NCBI GenBank assembly: GCA_024305405.1
Contig: JAKNDB010000092.1
Coordinates: forward strand, 2,325,501 to 2,389,500
Direction: 5' to 3'
Origin: Dirofilaria immitis
Taxonomy: Eukaryota > Nematoda > Chromadorea > Rhabditida > Onchocercidae
Length of the DNA stretch: 64,000 nucleotides
Every line of letters starts with the position of its first letter. The first letter of the stretch is position 1. Shown here in pieces: positions 1 through 12,700 of this stretch. A program made the position numbers and the translations under genes. The notes beneath the pieces were generated by a model, which worked only from the letters and a program-made list of their open reading frames with translations, was not told the origin of the DNA and did no database searches.

Positions 1-3000
1 TATTATGAGTGAAAACGAAAAAATTAAAATATAATAAGCTTTTGAATAGATTTTCGTGATCTTTTCCAAAGAAGATTTGAAGTATAATTTCGCTTTCGAT
101 TAAGAATAATCTGCAGTGCAAATTCCTTGCCTTCCAGAACTAAATTTTTAGAATATTTCAAACTTTTTTCTTGTTTGGAAAATCGCGAAAGTATAATTCA
201 TTTGCTTAAATAGTTTTTTCAGATTCAAGAAGATTGCTTTCAGTGCTGACAACAAATTCAATCAGGAACTACTGCATGTCAGTTTCCTTTACTTTTTATT
301 GAAAGAAGTTTTCCCATTGCTTTATTAGGCCTCATATACTTGGAAATAATGCAGAATTAAATTGAAAAATCGTATTGAAAACCTGCAAAATATAGCACAG
401 ATGGCGTATAGCTGCATCATAGTATTCGGCACGTAATGCGCTCATGAACACCTCATGAAGAGCTCTTCTCTGAATGTGTACCGGACCTAGTCTCACCAAA
501 TCACTTGAGAATTCCTTCGGATTCTCAGGCATTCCATAACCACTTAGTGTTTTGTATAATATTGGATATACTTGTTGATAATCCGCAACATTACGACTTC
601 CACTCTCCGCCATATGTAAGCGAAACAAAACCCTAGACGAGCAAAAATGCATATTTTCGATTAAACCCAATCTGAAATAGTTTTTCATCCACATATGCTT
701 CATCATGATTATTAATATACTTAGAACCAATTAGACTTGCTAAAAAGTTAAGAGAAACTGTTTTACGATCCGGAAGAATTAGATGACTAGGTTTTCTTCA
801 TATAGCAATAAATAATACAGAGCTAAATTCAAGGATGAATGAACTTGATGGAACCAGTAGTATGCGGATGAAGAAAATCTATGAGAAAAGTTCATAAACA
901 GCACCAACTTTACGGTATATTTCTGCAGAATTGAGGCATATAAGAGCTTTTGTAAAATTACCAAATAAACTAAAGCTGTCGTCAAGATATTTACCAATAT
1001 GCTCTCTTATGAAACCCTAAAATAAAATAGAGCAGAAAATACTTCGCAACATTTGGATCTGAATAACACACATTCAACAGTCTGAAACATCTAGACATAA
1101 TGCACCTAACTTCATCATGATCCATTTTTCAAATCACATCCCCAACAATTTTTAAGAACTACAACCATCAGGTTGTAGTTCTTAAAAATTTTGTTAAGAA
1201 CTATAATAATGTTCCTACTAATAATTCTTTTGACACTTTTCCAATCAAAAAAATCTTTAAATTTCGAAGCACCATAAGAAATTTTCATTCAACGGAATTT
1301 ACAACCTCCATATCTACATATAAATGTTGATATCGAAAAACCGAAGCAGCTTTCATCATGCATTCATATTCAATCCATGCGGCAAATGAAAATCTTTCGT
1401 AACATTCTAACGCAGCTTTGAATCTTTCAATAATCTCTATATAACTGATTCCACACTTCCCAGATCTGCAACAGTGCCTTGAGAAGCATTTTGTAAATAT
1501 GTACTTTTTAATAAAATAAAATGAATTAATCTGATCTAGTTATTTTTGAAAAATTTGCTTAGAAACGAATTTTTCTAAAACTTTTCAAAAATCCTATCAA
1601 CTTACAAAACCATTTATTTTAATTAAAATGTCTAACTTATTGCAAACTGATTCATTCCAATGTAATCGAAAAGACTGACGAAAAGAACGCTCATCCAACA
1701 TTTCAATTTTTTCTAAAGCGAACAAAGTTTTTAAGGAACATTCTTCATCTGACCAATGCCTCTGATATCCAACCGAAATCCTAAAATAGTATGTTACAAA
1801 TATATTATGACTAAAATAACGCATTTTATTTCGTTAATTTATTTCGTTGTTTTTAATATTATGAACTACATAAAAATAATTACAGATCTAACAAAACTCA
1901 AGAATTCTCCCGGAGTGGTGATTGACTCAGATATCTAATTACCATTAAATATGAAACCGGAAAATCGAGGATATTCTTAAAAATTTACCCAGTACCACAC
2001 TGATTTATTTTACGGGCTGAAAGAATCTGTTCAGAAGTCATCGTTGAAATTCGCTGTATCCCACTAATAGCAGCACATTCTTCTGTTAGATCATATTTTG
2101 CTGTTATCGCCGCACAAGCCCAACCTTCATAGGCAGCTGAAATATATTCAAATATACTCTACTCATAAAAGGAAGTGCTTCGTTAAAGAGAAATTACAAT
2201 TCATCAAAATTTATGAAACTCAGAGAATTACAGCTCTATATAAAACTAATTTTTCTGCGCTCACTAATAAATTTTTAATCGATTTCTCAAATTTTAATTG
2301 ATTAGAAAAATCCCTTTATGATTCCAAATTTTAAAAACCGATCTTAACTTTAAGCTCGCACAGTCAAATATTGGAAATACATCTCGTCTTTTTAGCCAAA
2401 TCACAAACGATTTTTATGAACTTTACCAGCAAGCCAAAGCAAATCGTTAGCTTGTTTAAGGAATTCGATTGCAGATTGATACGAATCCATTGCTAACGTG
2501 GGCAATCCTGTCAGAAGTGTGTAATCTGCAACTTGTTTCCGAAGGCGACCAATACATTTTTTTCTAAATATATTTAATTTTTTTAATTGAGACTTTTTGA
2601 ACCTTTCTAATTTTCGTCATTAAATGAGTAGATTGCATCAGCAAATTATTTTACTTTCCATAAGAATTTAAACTTGAAAATGCCCGATTTGTAGCATTCA
2701 AATTTTCGTGTAACAAGATAATATCTTGGAAAAAATCAAGAAAAACCAATAAAAGAAACAAAGGAAGTTAAAATTTTTACAAACTATAATGAAACGACAT
2801 CACCAATATTCCAAAAGAAAAATAGAAGAAAATGAAAGATAAAAAATAAGTTTACTGCAAAGAAAAATGTTTATTATGATGAAAAATTTAACACTCACAA
2901 AAGAAAGAGAAAGGCATATGATAAGAAAAAGACATCTCTCGGCATTACATAGAATACTATATACATTACAAGTACCAACCTATATATTTTGCTGCTTTTA

Positions 3001-4807
3001 TTTTCCAAACCTTGACGGTACTTTTGTTCCTCAGTTAGTACCGGACAAGACAAACATTCTAATTTCTCGAAGGAAAGATCAAGCCGACGACTTTCGAGAA
3101 CATAATAAATGGAACGCAAAAATCTCGTATGCCCATTTCCAATGAATCCGCATCATCAAGAGTTTTGAAGTAAAACAATTCTCGCGAAGAATACAATTCT
3201 TTTATAGATTCCTGTAGATAATTAGCTTTAAAATGTGGAACATGCCCTTAGATCAATTAAGACTTTTTCTTTTATGATCTTATCAGATTTATCCTTATTC
3301 TTTCATGAGCTAGACAATTTATTAGAATACCCCATCTCTAAGAAAAGAGTGATGTGGATTTTTATGGGCCAAAGAGGAACGTTTGGTTAAAACATTCAAA
3401 CTAAATCTCAATCGAAACCTTAAAGTATCGTCTTATTTTGCAAAAATTAATATGAACTAAACAAATAAAAAAACACACTTCTGGATATCCGATAACAATA
3501 CACCGCGAATCCACAACAGTTGACGCATATTCAGTCTATAATTGATATTAGCAATGTTTCAAAATGATGTTTTGACATTCTGCGATTTTCATAAAAGTTT
3601 CTCATCATTTGTCAGATAGGTGTACTTATTCGTATAACTTTGTTTTCGAATTATAGTCATTAACATAAAAAATCATTTAAGTGACTCTTGTTTATTAACT
3701 ATTAAATAATTATATTCAAAATTAGAAAAATAGAACTTGAAATGATTGAATTTTAGCAAAACAATGGCTCTTATTTAAATAAATGACACCTTCGCAAAAT
3801 CATACTGCTCCTTGATTTTTGCAAGATGCGACGTTCTTGGATTCGAAATATTAGCTTCATCTGTAGTATCTACATCAGAAAGATGCTGTGACGATTCTGC
3901 TTCTTCATTTTTAACTTGTGTTTGAATAACGCCAATAAACCCAATGATACGACGATGAGCCTAAAACGATTTTTGCAGCAGACTAATTTCATCATATAAA
4001 AAACAGACTATTCTGCCTAATAGTCAAGCTCGAGATCGGAAAGTTTAAGAAGCATGTCGCAGATGGAATTGAACCAATATCTAATATCATTAAAAACGCT
4101 ATTAACCTGAAGTTCGCCATATTTGATCAAATCTGTATTAATTGCTGCACTGAAATCAGCAAGGAAAATCCTTTTCGGGTTATCCGATACTATAAAAATA
4201 AAACAAAAAAATCGAATATGGAGAATAAGAAGAAATTGAAGAAAAATTAGATACTTTGTTTTAAGCATCTTACTTGGATGGAGAAAATAATTAGAGGAGG
4301 CAGAAAGCAACGCTAGAACTTGAGTTTTGTGAGGGTTTTTATTTGGTTTGACTGAGCTAGACCTATGTATGATATATTGTCCGATTCTATTCTATTCCCT
4401 AAATTATAGTATTTTTAGAGTTAGCTTCACCGATAATTGTGATATGGGGAGATCATAACATAGAAATTTAAACTAGAAATAGTGACAATGCATCGAAATG
4501 TTTGTATGCATTATTCATTAAATGATAGCTATAATTTATGGTTTATGTGAATACTGTGTCAGCATGACATTGATAATTAAGAACTTAATCATTGTTCACG
4601 TACGTTTACAACTATTTGATCATTTCTAAGTCTGTCAAAGCTATCGCGAACTCGACTAGAGATGCAAAATAAACCTTGCAAACACTGCACTCGTTGTAAT
4701 CGTTCCAGAAGACAATTAAACAAAGCTGGTGATCGAGGACCGAACTGCTTAACATAAATAAGCACTCGACAGTGATCTCCCACCGTCGGAATTGATGCTT
4801 CCAACAT
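1..4807 (-). CDS. trpp-9: TRAPPC9/Trs120 homologue, TRAPPII tethering complex subunit (5' part; 3' end outside window)
   Basis: Conserved subunit of the TRAPPII complex, which acts in Golgi and endosomal vesicle tethering. Exons read on the minus strand: 4600-4807 (start ATG at 4807; GDHCRVLIYVKQFGP matches the TRAPPC9 N-terminus), 4107-4189, 3790-3960 (AHRRIIGFIGV), 3479-3535 (STVVDSRCIVIGYPE), 2980-3211 (YYVLESRRLDL, as in human FIVLESKRLD), 2427-2563 (RKQVADYTLLTGLP), 1989-2136 (YEGWACAAIT), 1606-1780, 1306-1465 (SGKCGISYIEIIERF), about 880-1016, 383-671 (PILYKTLSGYG, AIRHLCYILQ) and probably a further exon starting near 268. Most junctions keep phase. Exon 2980-3211 changes frame at a T5 run (3118-3122), and the 1606/1465 and 880/671 joins are off by one base, so indels or mis-set ends are likely there. 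The C-terminal Ig-like part lies left of position 1. Family assignment is strong; the last exons are uncertain. Confidence 0.85.
1147..1190. repeat. Perfect 20-bp inverted repeat with 4-nt loop
   Basis: Arms 1147-1166 and 1171-1190 are exact reverse complements around the loop ATCA. It lies in a trappc9 intron, between exons 880-1016 and 1306-1465. No coding role is seen. It may be a foldback or MITE remnant, or an intronic hairpin. Confidence 0.8.
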
Positions 4808-5811
4808 TTCAATATTCACTTAATATTAATAACAAGTTTTGCAAATCATAACCATTAGGTTATCGAATGAACATTTCTCATGACTACGTAAAAATTCTTA
4901 AATGATTAAATTAATAAAAGATAACCAGACTTATTCAAGGATTTTAGAATATCTCAGCTAAAAATTAAAAGGAAATCGCAAAATGCTCATCATTAAATCG
5001 CAATAACTTAAACTTTCAAAAGCTTCATTTCTTAAACTATTTTTAATTTTGCAGCAGTCAGGACAAAACTCGTACCATCTAAAACTCATTATGTTCTAAA
5101 GTCTGATTCTCTTAGTCAATACTCGACAAAAAAAAAAACTATGCCCAATGATAGATGCAGTGATATAATTTTCGCTAATTATCGACCACGTGAAGATCTC
5201 TCAGTCCTGCAGCGTTAAAAGATGGTAATTAGCTTCAGCAAAATTTATCAACCTAGTCCACTGTTTAGCCATCATAACATGATATCTGTTATTGATGCAA
5301 ATGTTCATTTGTCTCTTCGAGTAAAAATTCGCATTTGCTCATCAAAAAAATCATCAGAGGTTCTTCATAGTTTAAATATATTTGTGACTGAATTATTTCA
5401 ATGCAAAGCACTGGAATATTTTAGCCTGGATTTCACAAGAAATAATTACGAAACGAAGTATTTATTGAAATAATATCTGAATATGGAAATGAATGGCAGT
5501 ACAAAGTAGATAAATTGCTCCTTGACTATTCAGCTGAAATCTAAATATTTCTCAACAATTCCTCAAAATAATCTATCATACATCATTTACTGTAATATTC
5601 TTAAAACTTCTTATATGTTTCTAGCTATAAAAACTTGTCCAATCAATCATTGAAAGCTCATCTGCAATTCTCGAAGCTAACAAGGTTCTAAACAATACAA
5701 ATAAATACAAATAAAGAAAGTTTCTTTTTAAAAAAACTACATTTTGAAGCTGAATTAAAAAAACTGCAACATTCATTCCAAAATGAAACTTTGAAGAATG
5801 AAAAAAGCGAA
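4808..5811. other. Spacer between trappc9 and the NOL11-like gene
   Basis: About 1 kb of AT-rich DNA upstream of the trappc9 ATG and downstream of the NOL11-like stop. No recognisable coding or RNA gene. A candidate AG acceptor (...TATTAAG) sits about 13 bases before the trappc9 ATG and could receive a spliced leader. The open frame at 5222-5473 on the plus strand has no splice context and no family resemblance. Confidence 0.5.
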
Positions 5812-8800
5812 TTAAATGGGTTTTTGAGCAAAATTAATCTTCCTAATAACATAATCACTATTGATTCCAGACGCATCACCAGCTATCTCTTCCCTTTGTG
5901 CTAATTGTTGTCCCAGATGATGAAACATATCGATCAATTGTACATAAAACATTAAAAATAAATTGTAGCCAAAGATCTACTGCATTTCTCATCTAGCACA
6001 ATCAAAATACCAGTAAAATGACTCGGCATGAATCAAGACATTTTATGTTCATCTCACTCCTTCAAAATACAGAAACTTTTTCATTATATATATATATATA
6101 TATGTTTTAAATTATTTAAGCTAACTTTGCAAACATTTTTTCAAATGTAACAGCAAAAATTAAAATCTCTAAATTGATATTTATAAAGAAAGTAAACTAG
6201 ACTACTGGAATCGAAAAATTAGGAATACCATGGTTGCTGCAAAACAGGCAGCATCTCGTATTACAGTATGACACTTTTCATTCCAAACAAAACGCTGTGA
6301 ATGGCTATCAGCAAGGACTGCCACAAGTTTTAGTATCTGAAAAAATTTGAAATACTAAGATTTCTGCAATGCTAAATAATTGAAACTATTAAAATTCACA
6401 CTAATCGCTACAACTTTGATTATCGTAATGTTAAATTTTAAAAATGAAGGAACTAGGAACTATAATGAGATTTAGCATAATACAATGTCAGTATTACTTA
6501 TTAAATTAAAAAGTCGTAAGGTAAAATCGAAACCTTATCAAACATGTCATCCCTCTTTCTGTCACAGCCCAGTGATATTAATTGTTCAATAAGAATCGTA
6601 ATTTCATTTTCCTTCAATTTTTGCGAAATAATTAGTCTTAATCCCCAGCTATTAACTGGCTTTTCCAATAAAGCTAAAAGTAGATTGGAGCTTTCCAAAG
6701 AGATCTGAAAAACTTCATTAGTCATAAAACTAAATTATTTCCTCCGAGCGTTAAATTATTTATAAATCACTTTCAACAGAAATTGCAATTTTTTACTACA
6801 AATCAAATCAAAAACAGCAGACATAAATAAATGTACTATGTAACAGTCTAAGCATTGCGACAAAAATTAAACGCACACATTAGAAGATATTTTGAGAAAC
6901 GTTGCATATGTTTGATCATCGACTATCAGTGAAAAACGCAAAAAATCAACCGCTTGTTGAATACGACTTTTATTGGCTAGTAATTCAATGAGTTTACAGC
7001 ATATTCTAAAAACAAATTTAAAATCTCTTTATGCATTACACTGCTAAAGTAGATGCGTTCTTTAAAATGAATTCCATAGCGATGTTAACATAAACTGAAA
7101 ACTTTGCACGAAAAAGATTTTTATAAAGTACATGCTTCATAAACACTGAGATTATAAGTAGATATTACCTCCCATATAAGTTTAAAAATGTTAAGAAAAT
7201 GCATTCAAGACAACTGAAAACTATGAAAAGTATAAGCTCTGTAAAAAACAGGACTGACTTAAATGTTAGAGAAATCAATAAGTCGTCTGATTAGAATAAG
7301 AGATTTATTCTCCTATATTTAATTTTACTCGATGAATGAATACCCTTGGATCTACATCTATTATAAAATTGACTGTTAAACTAACTTCGATTCAGTGATT
7401 AGCCTTGAATGAACAATAAATGTCAATACTCGGTCAAAAAGTTTTTCATTAATGCATTTGCGAAGAACTTTAAACAATGCCGCCTGCATATGTGTAGAAA
7501 GTGCTATCGGCAAGTGGCCAGCTAGATCAACATTTGCCTTTTTGACTAATTTTGATAACTCATTCCAAATATTACCCAAATCCTGCAATCAGTTACATAA
7601 AGTGACTCATTAACAACATCAGATAAGTAGTATTATTTTCATAGTAATTTAAATCTTAAGAAAAATGAAAATCTTTATTACTTCTTTATTGCTTAAGAAA
7701 TATTTCAAAATTTACAAGAACTGACCTTTTGTGCTAAGCAATTGGAAATCTTTGCAGCGAGAGAATCAAAGGGTTCTCTTCTATCAAAAGAAGATAGCGA
7801 TGCATGAATTGATACGGATGGAACGGAATCTTCTGAACCACCGATATATAACGAACATTTGATCGGTTGTATTCTAAAAAACAATTTTTTAAATTCAAAA
7901 ATACTTCTCAACAAGCTTGACAAATTCATAAATTTACTGATTAACATAAAGAAATATTATACTATCCTTCCGACTCGTTACATTTTATATCTAAACTACC
8001 CAAAACCTATTGATTTAGGGAGAGAAGTGAAGCTAAATAAGACAAAAGACATTACAATTAGAAGCATTTTTATAGAATGACAATACGAAAAAAACTTGCC
8101 TTATAGGTATCCTGGCAATATTACCGATTCCTCTCAAAACAACAGTCTGCTTTTCATCTATTGTGATCTAAAAAAGATAATTTGCAATCACGTTTCCATT
8201 ATTCGGAATATGCAGTTATAACAACGATATAAAATTCTTCTTTCTCAGTATGCAATTAATTCCCAATGGAGAAATATGTTGCATAATAAAATGTGTCATT
8301 TTTCTTTTCCACTATCTTGGAAATCATACATGGTAAGAAAGATATTCTAAAAATTCGGAATAAAGCACGGATGCACAGAAAAGTAGTTTCCGAAGATGAA
8401 ATAAAGCAAACTGCAGTTGCTTTAATAATTTTTGTACAGTTTTTTATTTTTCATACAATTATCTCAAATTAATTGCTTTCTAATTCGATGAAAGCACAAC
8501 AACTGTAGTCTACTATTTTTTAATTTTAATTTTTTGTGAAGAAACTATTCCTAATACTTCAAAGATACTACAGTCAGTATGTGATTTGATAGATCTGCGC
8601 GTTCTAATCATAATGAAGAATTATAAAATAAAGAAATAAAAATAATAAAAGCGTTTCAAAGAGAAGTACAGCGCAAGAGTGCACAGATAAAAACAATACA
8701 CATTATCACAATACTTACTTCATTTGGCAAGCACTGTTCTGGCCATAAGAATTTTGTTTTTCCAATTACAGCATCTCCCGAATATAGTGTCACTGTTAAT

Positions 8801-9062
8801 GTTTTAAAAGTTTCTAAAATCATACTAATAAATTTATTATCTAAAATGACTACTTTCTAATTCCTAATCTATTTGACACTTTCGTAAATCATTAACTAAT
8901 TATAATTATGAAGTGACGTGTTATGAAGCATATGAGTAATGAAAAGAAACCGAAGTTTTTCAGTCCTGTGGGCAAAACCTGCATATCTTCATACTCGTTA
9001 TTATTTAACGTAACTTCTACATAAAGGCGATCGTTTATCAAATATTTCAGACAGTTTTTCAT
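5812..9062 (-). CDS. NOL11/Utp8-like protein, probable small-subunit processome factor (9 exons, 396 aa)
   Basis: Minus-strand exons 8951-9062, 8719-8813, 8100-8167, 7726-7873, 7386-7582, 6879-7005, 6534-6704, 6229-6336 and 5812-5976 join in phase with no breaks to 397 codons including stop. The start ATG (9062) directly follows TTTTTGTTCCAG, a good trans-splice or intron acceptor. The C-terminal two thirds is helical (ALSTHMQAALFKVLRKC, ITILIEQLISLGCDRK, ILKLVAVLADSHSQRF, VQLIDMFHHLGQQL) and resembles by eye the C-terminus of human NOL11, a t-UTP protein for rRNA transcription and processing in the nucleolus. The first 100 residues are beta-rich, perhaps the end of the propeller. The usual full propeller (about 400 residues) is absent, so upstream exons may be missing. 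Intron 8099 to 7874 uses a GC donor. Family call is moderate; the gene model is strong. Confidence 0.6.
6084..6105. repeat. (TA)n dinucleotide run
   Basis: Uninterrupted TA repeat in the intron between exons 5812-5976 and 6229-6336 of the NOL11-like gene. Confidence 0.9.
8098..8099 (-). promoter_or_regulatory. GC splice donor (GC-AG intron)
   Basis: Read on the minus strand the junction is ATAAG|GCAAGTTT, the classic GC-donor consensus. Only this cut gives the two leftover bases needed to join the next exon (A|ATA CAA), so phase supports GC rather than the GT four bases later. Confidence 0.65.
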
Positions 9063-9773
9063 CTGGAACAAAAATATGATTAAAAACGTAGAAAAGTTAA
9101 CAACATAAATATTCAATGCCATTTCCTTGTAGCTCTATGCAGAGAATAAATTAAGTATAGCAGTATCAGTCTGTTCTCTATTTTATCTCTTTAAACATCA
9201 TCATCTTAACCACAGTGGTTTGCTAAGAATGATAGCAGAATTCTTCCATTAATACATCAACGATGCCAATAAGATTTGACGTTAAATAGCCAATCCAATC
9301 ATGTGAAGCAAAAAATAACGTTACAATGAAGTAACTAGAAAGGATTTGCAATAGAATTACAGAGATTTTCAAAATTATGCCAGGAATCTTCGAGAATTAT
9401 CAGAAACCTCTAATATTCAAAAGAACCAGGCACTTCTTTTTCGAACTCTCGGCATACTATGGCTATGACTTCCACCCTTCATATTAATAGAAATTTTACT
9501 TATGCAACGCGTTATGCAACACTTGTCGAAGACGTGTTTCAAAAGAGACTGGTTTTAAACACTAATATATCGATCAAAGCTTCGACATAGTGCATACTTT
9601 GAGTGAGAGGAGATGACCGTTGGTCATGGATTGGTTACAGTTGTATCAAAATTCGTGGTAGGCAGTTAATAACGAATAATCCATCTGGTCACTACTAAGT
9701 CTTGAAATCTTCAAGAAGTTAAGAGTTTCTCAATCTAATATATATTATTATTTTATTTTGCATATCATTATAA
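9063..9773. other. Spacer between the NOL11-like gene and the kinase gene
   Basis: About 700 bp with no recognised coding sequence. Missing 5' exons of the NOL11-like gene could lie here. A short minus-strand start (MKGGSHSHSM..., near 9480) is the only candidate seen and is not convincing. Confidence 0.4.
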
Positions 9774-12700
9774 TTATGAGATCACGTGAGGAACATTTTT
9801 CTTTACTTTTATTGTCATCCTCTTAGAATACTTTCTGTAAATTCTTTGCCGCATTCTTTTCACCTTCTGATTTATTCTTGCTTTTGCTTTTTGATTTTCC
9901 CTTGATTGTCCTTTACGGACCGCATTTTTTGTTCCACAATATCCTAAAAAAACTCTTGGAGAAATCTCTATAACTTTTACATAACATGCAAAAGAAAGGT
10001 ATCATATAATCGACTATTTGCAAGATTGGGATAATAGGAATAGGAGATTTAGGTTTTCATGTGCAGTGTCTAAAGTGAAACTCAAGATTTTATCGTTTTA
10101 TTAAAACTCCTGGCCACTTATTAAAAATTTAGCGCGGTTACAATATAATCCATGACAACATTAAAGTGAAGAGGAGCCAAAGTTGCAGGACAAATTCTAT
10201 CCATATGAGGTATGATATAGTGCTTATAAATGGACTATTTAACCTCAAAGCTAATCTTTAGCATTCTTTACGATAATCATTCTACATGTTTTCTCCTACT
10301 ACTGAATGATTATGGATTGGTTAATTTTCCAGCTAACTTAGCTGGAAATTAAAACTGATATAACGTTCTGAATGATAATTGTAAAATCACTGTTGCTGCC
10401 GGAGCGGTGGCAATTTTTGACTTCTTCTTCCAATTCTTTGATTGCTTCAGAAGTCTTTTCAGCCAGAAAATGGTAATCTGGTGGCTTTTGAGGATTTGCT
10501 AGAATTACTATTTTTACTATTAATTTATATTTTTCAGTTCTTGTTGTTGTTTTTTTCTTTTTTTTAATTTATAAAATTAATTCACTTTTCAGATTTAGTT
10601 ATTTCTGGTTTATATACAGACAGTAACCTGTTTGAAGATATGCATTAATTGCATAGAACTGGTGTGGCAATGTTTTCAGGAGATAACGGGCAGGACAGAA
10701 CACTGATTTCAGATATTTATGTGCCTAAATGATCCACAAATAAATATGTCATATTTAATTTCCTCGGAAATAAAAATTGAAAAAGAAGAAAGAAAAAGCA
10801 TTAATGACAAATTTGTTTTGTCCATCAATTCTCATATAATGCCTAAAGATTTTGCATTGAAAGTAGCGGACGTATTCACAAATTTAAATTTCTTTGAAAT
10901 GCCTAGACAGTATTCATGTCGTCTTCTTCCTCTGAAATTTTTGATTAGCTTATGCTAATAGCACCCTCGTATTATTCCTGTACGTCCATGGTAACGGTTG
11001 GATGGGTTCACGTTCGTTTGCAAACAGTTCACACGTAACATAAAGCCAAGCAATGAGATCATCAAAGCGTGTCTGCTCGCGTCCTTTTGCGCATGACCAC
11101 TTGCCCATTCAGGTGTTCCTCGAAAAGGACAACATGTCCGTGGTGGTCGTATCTATAAAATGAGCAAATATTTGTGTGATGGAATTGATATAACAATGAG
11201 TTTAGCGATGATCAATTTACAAATGAAAATTGTGATAGTACTGCATTATATTTAATAGCCAAAGGTCATGAAAATTAATTGATGAAGATTGATTTGGTTT
11301 GATATACAACACTATTGTTGATCTGATTTTGAATTTGCATAATTCATTGAGTCGACTATTCCACGATGTTAACTGTGACATCGACATTTTATATAATTAG
11401 ATGGATCAAATTCCTTTCTTTGAGATTTCTCCAGAGCAAAAGAATTTCTCGGTGACTCAAAACAGCTTAATTTATGTACTTCTAATTATCGTGTGTATTA
11501 AAAGCAAGAAATTCTGTAGCATTGATAAACATGCTAACTTACATCACTTTCCCCATCGGTGTACATCCGAGCCATACCGAGATCGAAGAGCAGTGCAATC
11601 GGTTGTTCTCTTGAACACAGACCCATATTATCTGGCTTCAAATCTCGGTGCAAGAGTCCTGGATATATTCAAATTCTCTAATCTTTTTTGTTTTACTTTG
11701 AAAGCTTACTAGAAATCTAAAGGTTGTTTGATTCGTTAAAACTTTCTTCACCCTCTATGACTTTTTCAATTGAATCAAGTATACTTTCCCAATCAAAATG
11801 AACAAAATATGGTGGCAATTTAATCTAATCTAATTGATTTCTTAGGATTTAGCACAGTTTTTCTTAACGACGAATAAGCTAGAATTTGTAGTATGAGTAT
11901 TATCAAGAAAAAAATTTGCTAAATTTTTCCCCTATTTATAGTAGTAGGAAGTTATATTTTAGTCCTAATTTGCATTTTCATATAATATTATATAAAAATA
12001 TGTCTAAAAATTTGAAATAATAGGACCTTGTGCATGAAGATCATATATTCCTTTGAGCATTTGTAATGAAATGTTTGCTGCACGATATCTTCTGTATGCT
12101 CCTTCTACCTGTGCTGTTATTTTATTAAATTTTAATCTTTTAAAATTATGTTATCCATTCAGATTAATGATCAAATGGGCCAAGTACTGATGTGGAAAAA
12201 GAAAACAAAAAACTACTAAACAAAGAAGCAGATTAGTTAATTAATACTTTTGATAACCCACCACTTACCTCATAAATGTAATCCTTGACTGGTACCCCCG
12301 CTTTTTCCAATACAACAAATTCCATACCTTCTCCATGCTGATCCGCAAGCATACCTTTATCTAACAAGCGTACGATTGATGCAGTTTCTGACTGAACTTA
12401 TTTTATTGTACTATTTTGAAAGAAAATCTTTAAATTCTTGAAGTTTCTTAAAGTTTCAATTCATAAAATTTAAAAATTTGAAGAGTTGAAGACTTGCAAA
12501 ATGTATAAATTACGTTAAAGGATTTATTTTTTGAAGTAATTCTGCACAAAAACTTCAAGTTAGTGTAAACTGCACGGACTGCATTTTGTCTGATCGTTCG
12601 TGCTACTCTTTAGATTCAAAGTAATCTGTATAATTTTAATTTTGCCCATGGAAACTGAATATGAAGGATTCAGGATAAAGGAAAGATACGAACCAGCATC

